From NCBI RefSeq assembly GCF_000787855.1, contig NZ_BBPQ01000001.1, forward strand, positions 62,001 to 126,000: 64,000 nucleotides of DNA, given 5' to 3'. Origin of the DNA: Streptacidiphilus anmyonensis. GTDB taxonomy: Bacteria; Actinomycetota; Actinomycetes; Streptomycetales; Streptomycetaceae. The translations under genes were made by a program, and so were the position numbers. The first letter of the stretch is position 1, and the number at the start of each line of letters is the position of its first letter. The notes under the pieces are model-generated. The model did not search any database. It was given only the letters and a program-made list of their open reading frames with translations, and was not told the DNA's origin. Shown piece by piece: positions 63,910 to 64,000 of the stretch.

Positions 63910-63930
63910 GAGACCTAAGGGAACAACTTC

Positions 63931-64000
63931 ATGACCGAGGTGGAGCGCCACGGCTTCGACGTGGTGGTGGTGGGCGCCGGCGGCGCCGGGCTGCGAGCGG
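63931..64000 (+). CDS. sdhA: Succinate dehydrogenase flavoprotein subunit (partial)
   Basis: Only the first 23 codons are in the window: MTEVERHGFDVVVVGAGGAG and then LRA. The GAGGAG loop is the FAD-binding Rossmann motif of the SdhA/FrdA flavoprotein. AAGGGAA precedes the ATG. Together with the anchor gene it marks the start of an sdh operon continuing beyond the window. Confidence 0.85.
   Translation, partial: MTEVERHGFDVVVVGAGGAGLRA

Overview
This is GC-rich actinobacterial chromosome. It most resembles the Streptomyces/Kitasatospora/Streptacidiphilus group: extreme third-position GC, many GTG and TTG starts, mycothiol genes (mshB and a mycothiol-type isomerase fold), a DUF3117 peptide, a 7Fe ferredoxin, TatB, and BldK/Dpp-type peptide importers. 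No plasmid, phage, CRISPR, rRNA or tRNA signature was seen. The only mobile DNA is one decayed IS5-type transposase remnant near 7.7 kb.

Layout. (1) 0-6.4 kb: end of a DUF6758 gene, a PHP phosphoesterase, a small conserved protein, a suppressor-of-fused protein, an EamA exporter, and a soluble MgtE-N/CBS protein overlapping a DUF1003 membrane protein. (2) 6.4-14.6 kb: envelope-stress block of mrp, an IS remnant, tatB, htrA, a zinc-finger anti-sigma factor, ECF sigma E with its own ECF-like promoter, and a divergent O-methyltransferase. (3) 14.9-26.8 kb: DUF3117, enoyl-CoA hydratase, tag, a DivIVA-type membrane protein, folP2, a LOG protein, dapE, two exported proteins, dapC with fdxA, a GNAT enzyme and a SirB1/transglutaminase-like protein. 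(4) 26.9-32.9 kb: a DesK/DesR-like two-component system co-transcribed with an ABC-2 exporter, then an S9 peptidase. (5) 33.1-37.8 kb: mshB, DUF6113 and a large disordered membrane protein with peptidoglycan-binding-like domains. (6) 37.9-55.3 kb: peptide-import island with two complete ABC importers, one orphan fused ATPase, one NB-ARC/TPR regulator and a decayed duplicate of that regulator. (7) 55.7-64 kb: typA, a membrane/TPR protein, DUF4097 with a ribbon-helix-helix regulator, a lone family-5 binding lipoprotein, and the start of a succinate dehydrogenase operon.

From memory, much of this order (typA, family-5 lipoprotein, mshB, fdx/dapC, dapE, LOG, folP2, DivIVA-like, tag, DUF3117, methyltransferase, sigE, rseA, htrA, tatB, mrp, DUF1003, MgtE-like) matches the Mycobacterium tuberculosis interval around Rv1165-Rv1232. 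The peptide importers sit where Streptomyces coelicolor carries bldK and its neighbour. The block is therefore mostly ancestral core genome. The lineage-specific change is concentrated in the 37.9-55.3 kb peptide island, in tandem repeats that copy the 3' ends of genes past their stop codons, and in the IS scar. No clearly unprecedented system was found. The best leads are the peptide-import/NB-ARC island, a methyltransferase gene with no standard start codon, and a possible intrinsic attenuator at 1.16 kb. Start codons were often chosen using leaderless signals (TAnnnT 6-8 nt before the start with no Shine-Dalgarno sequence), which are frequent here.
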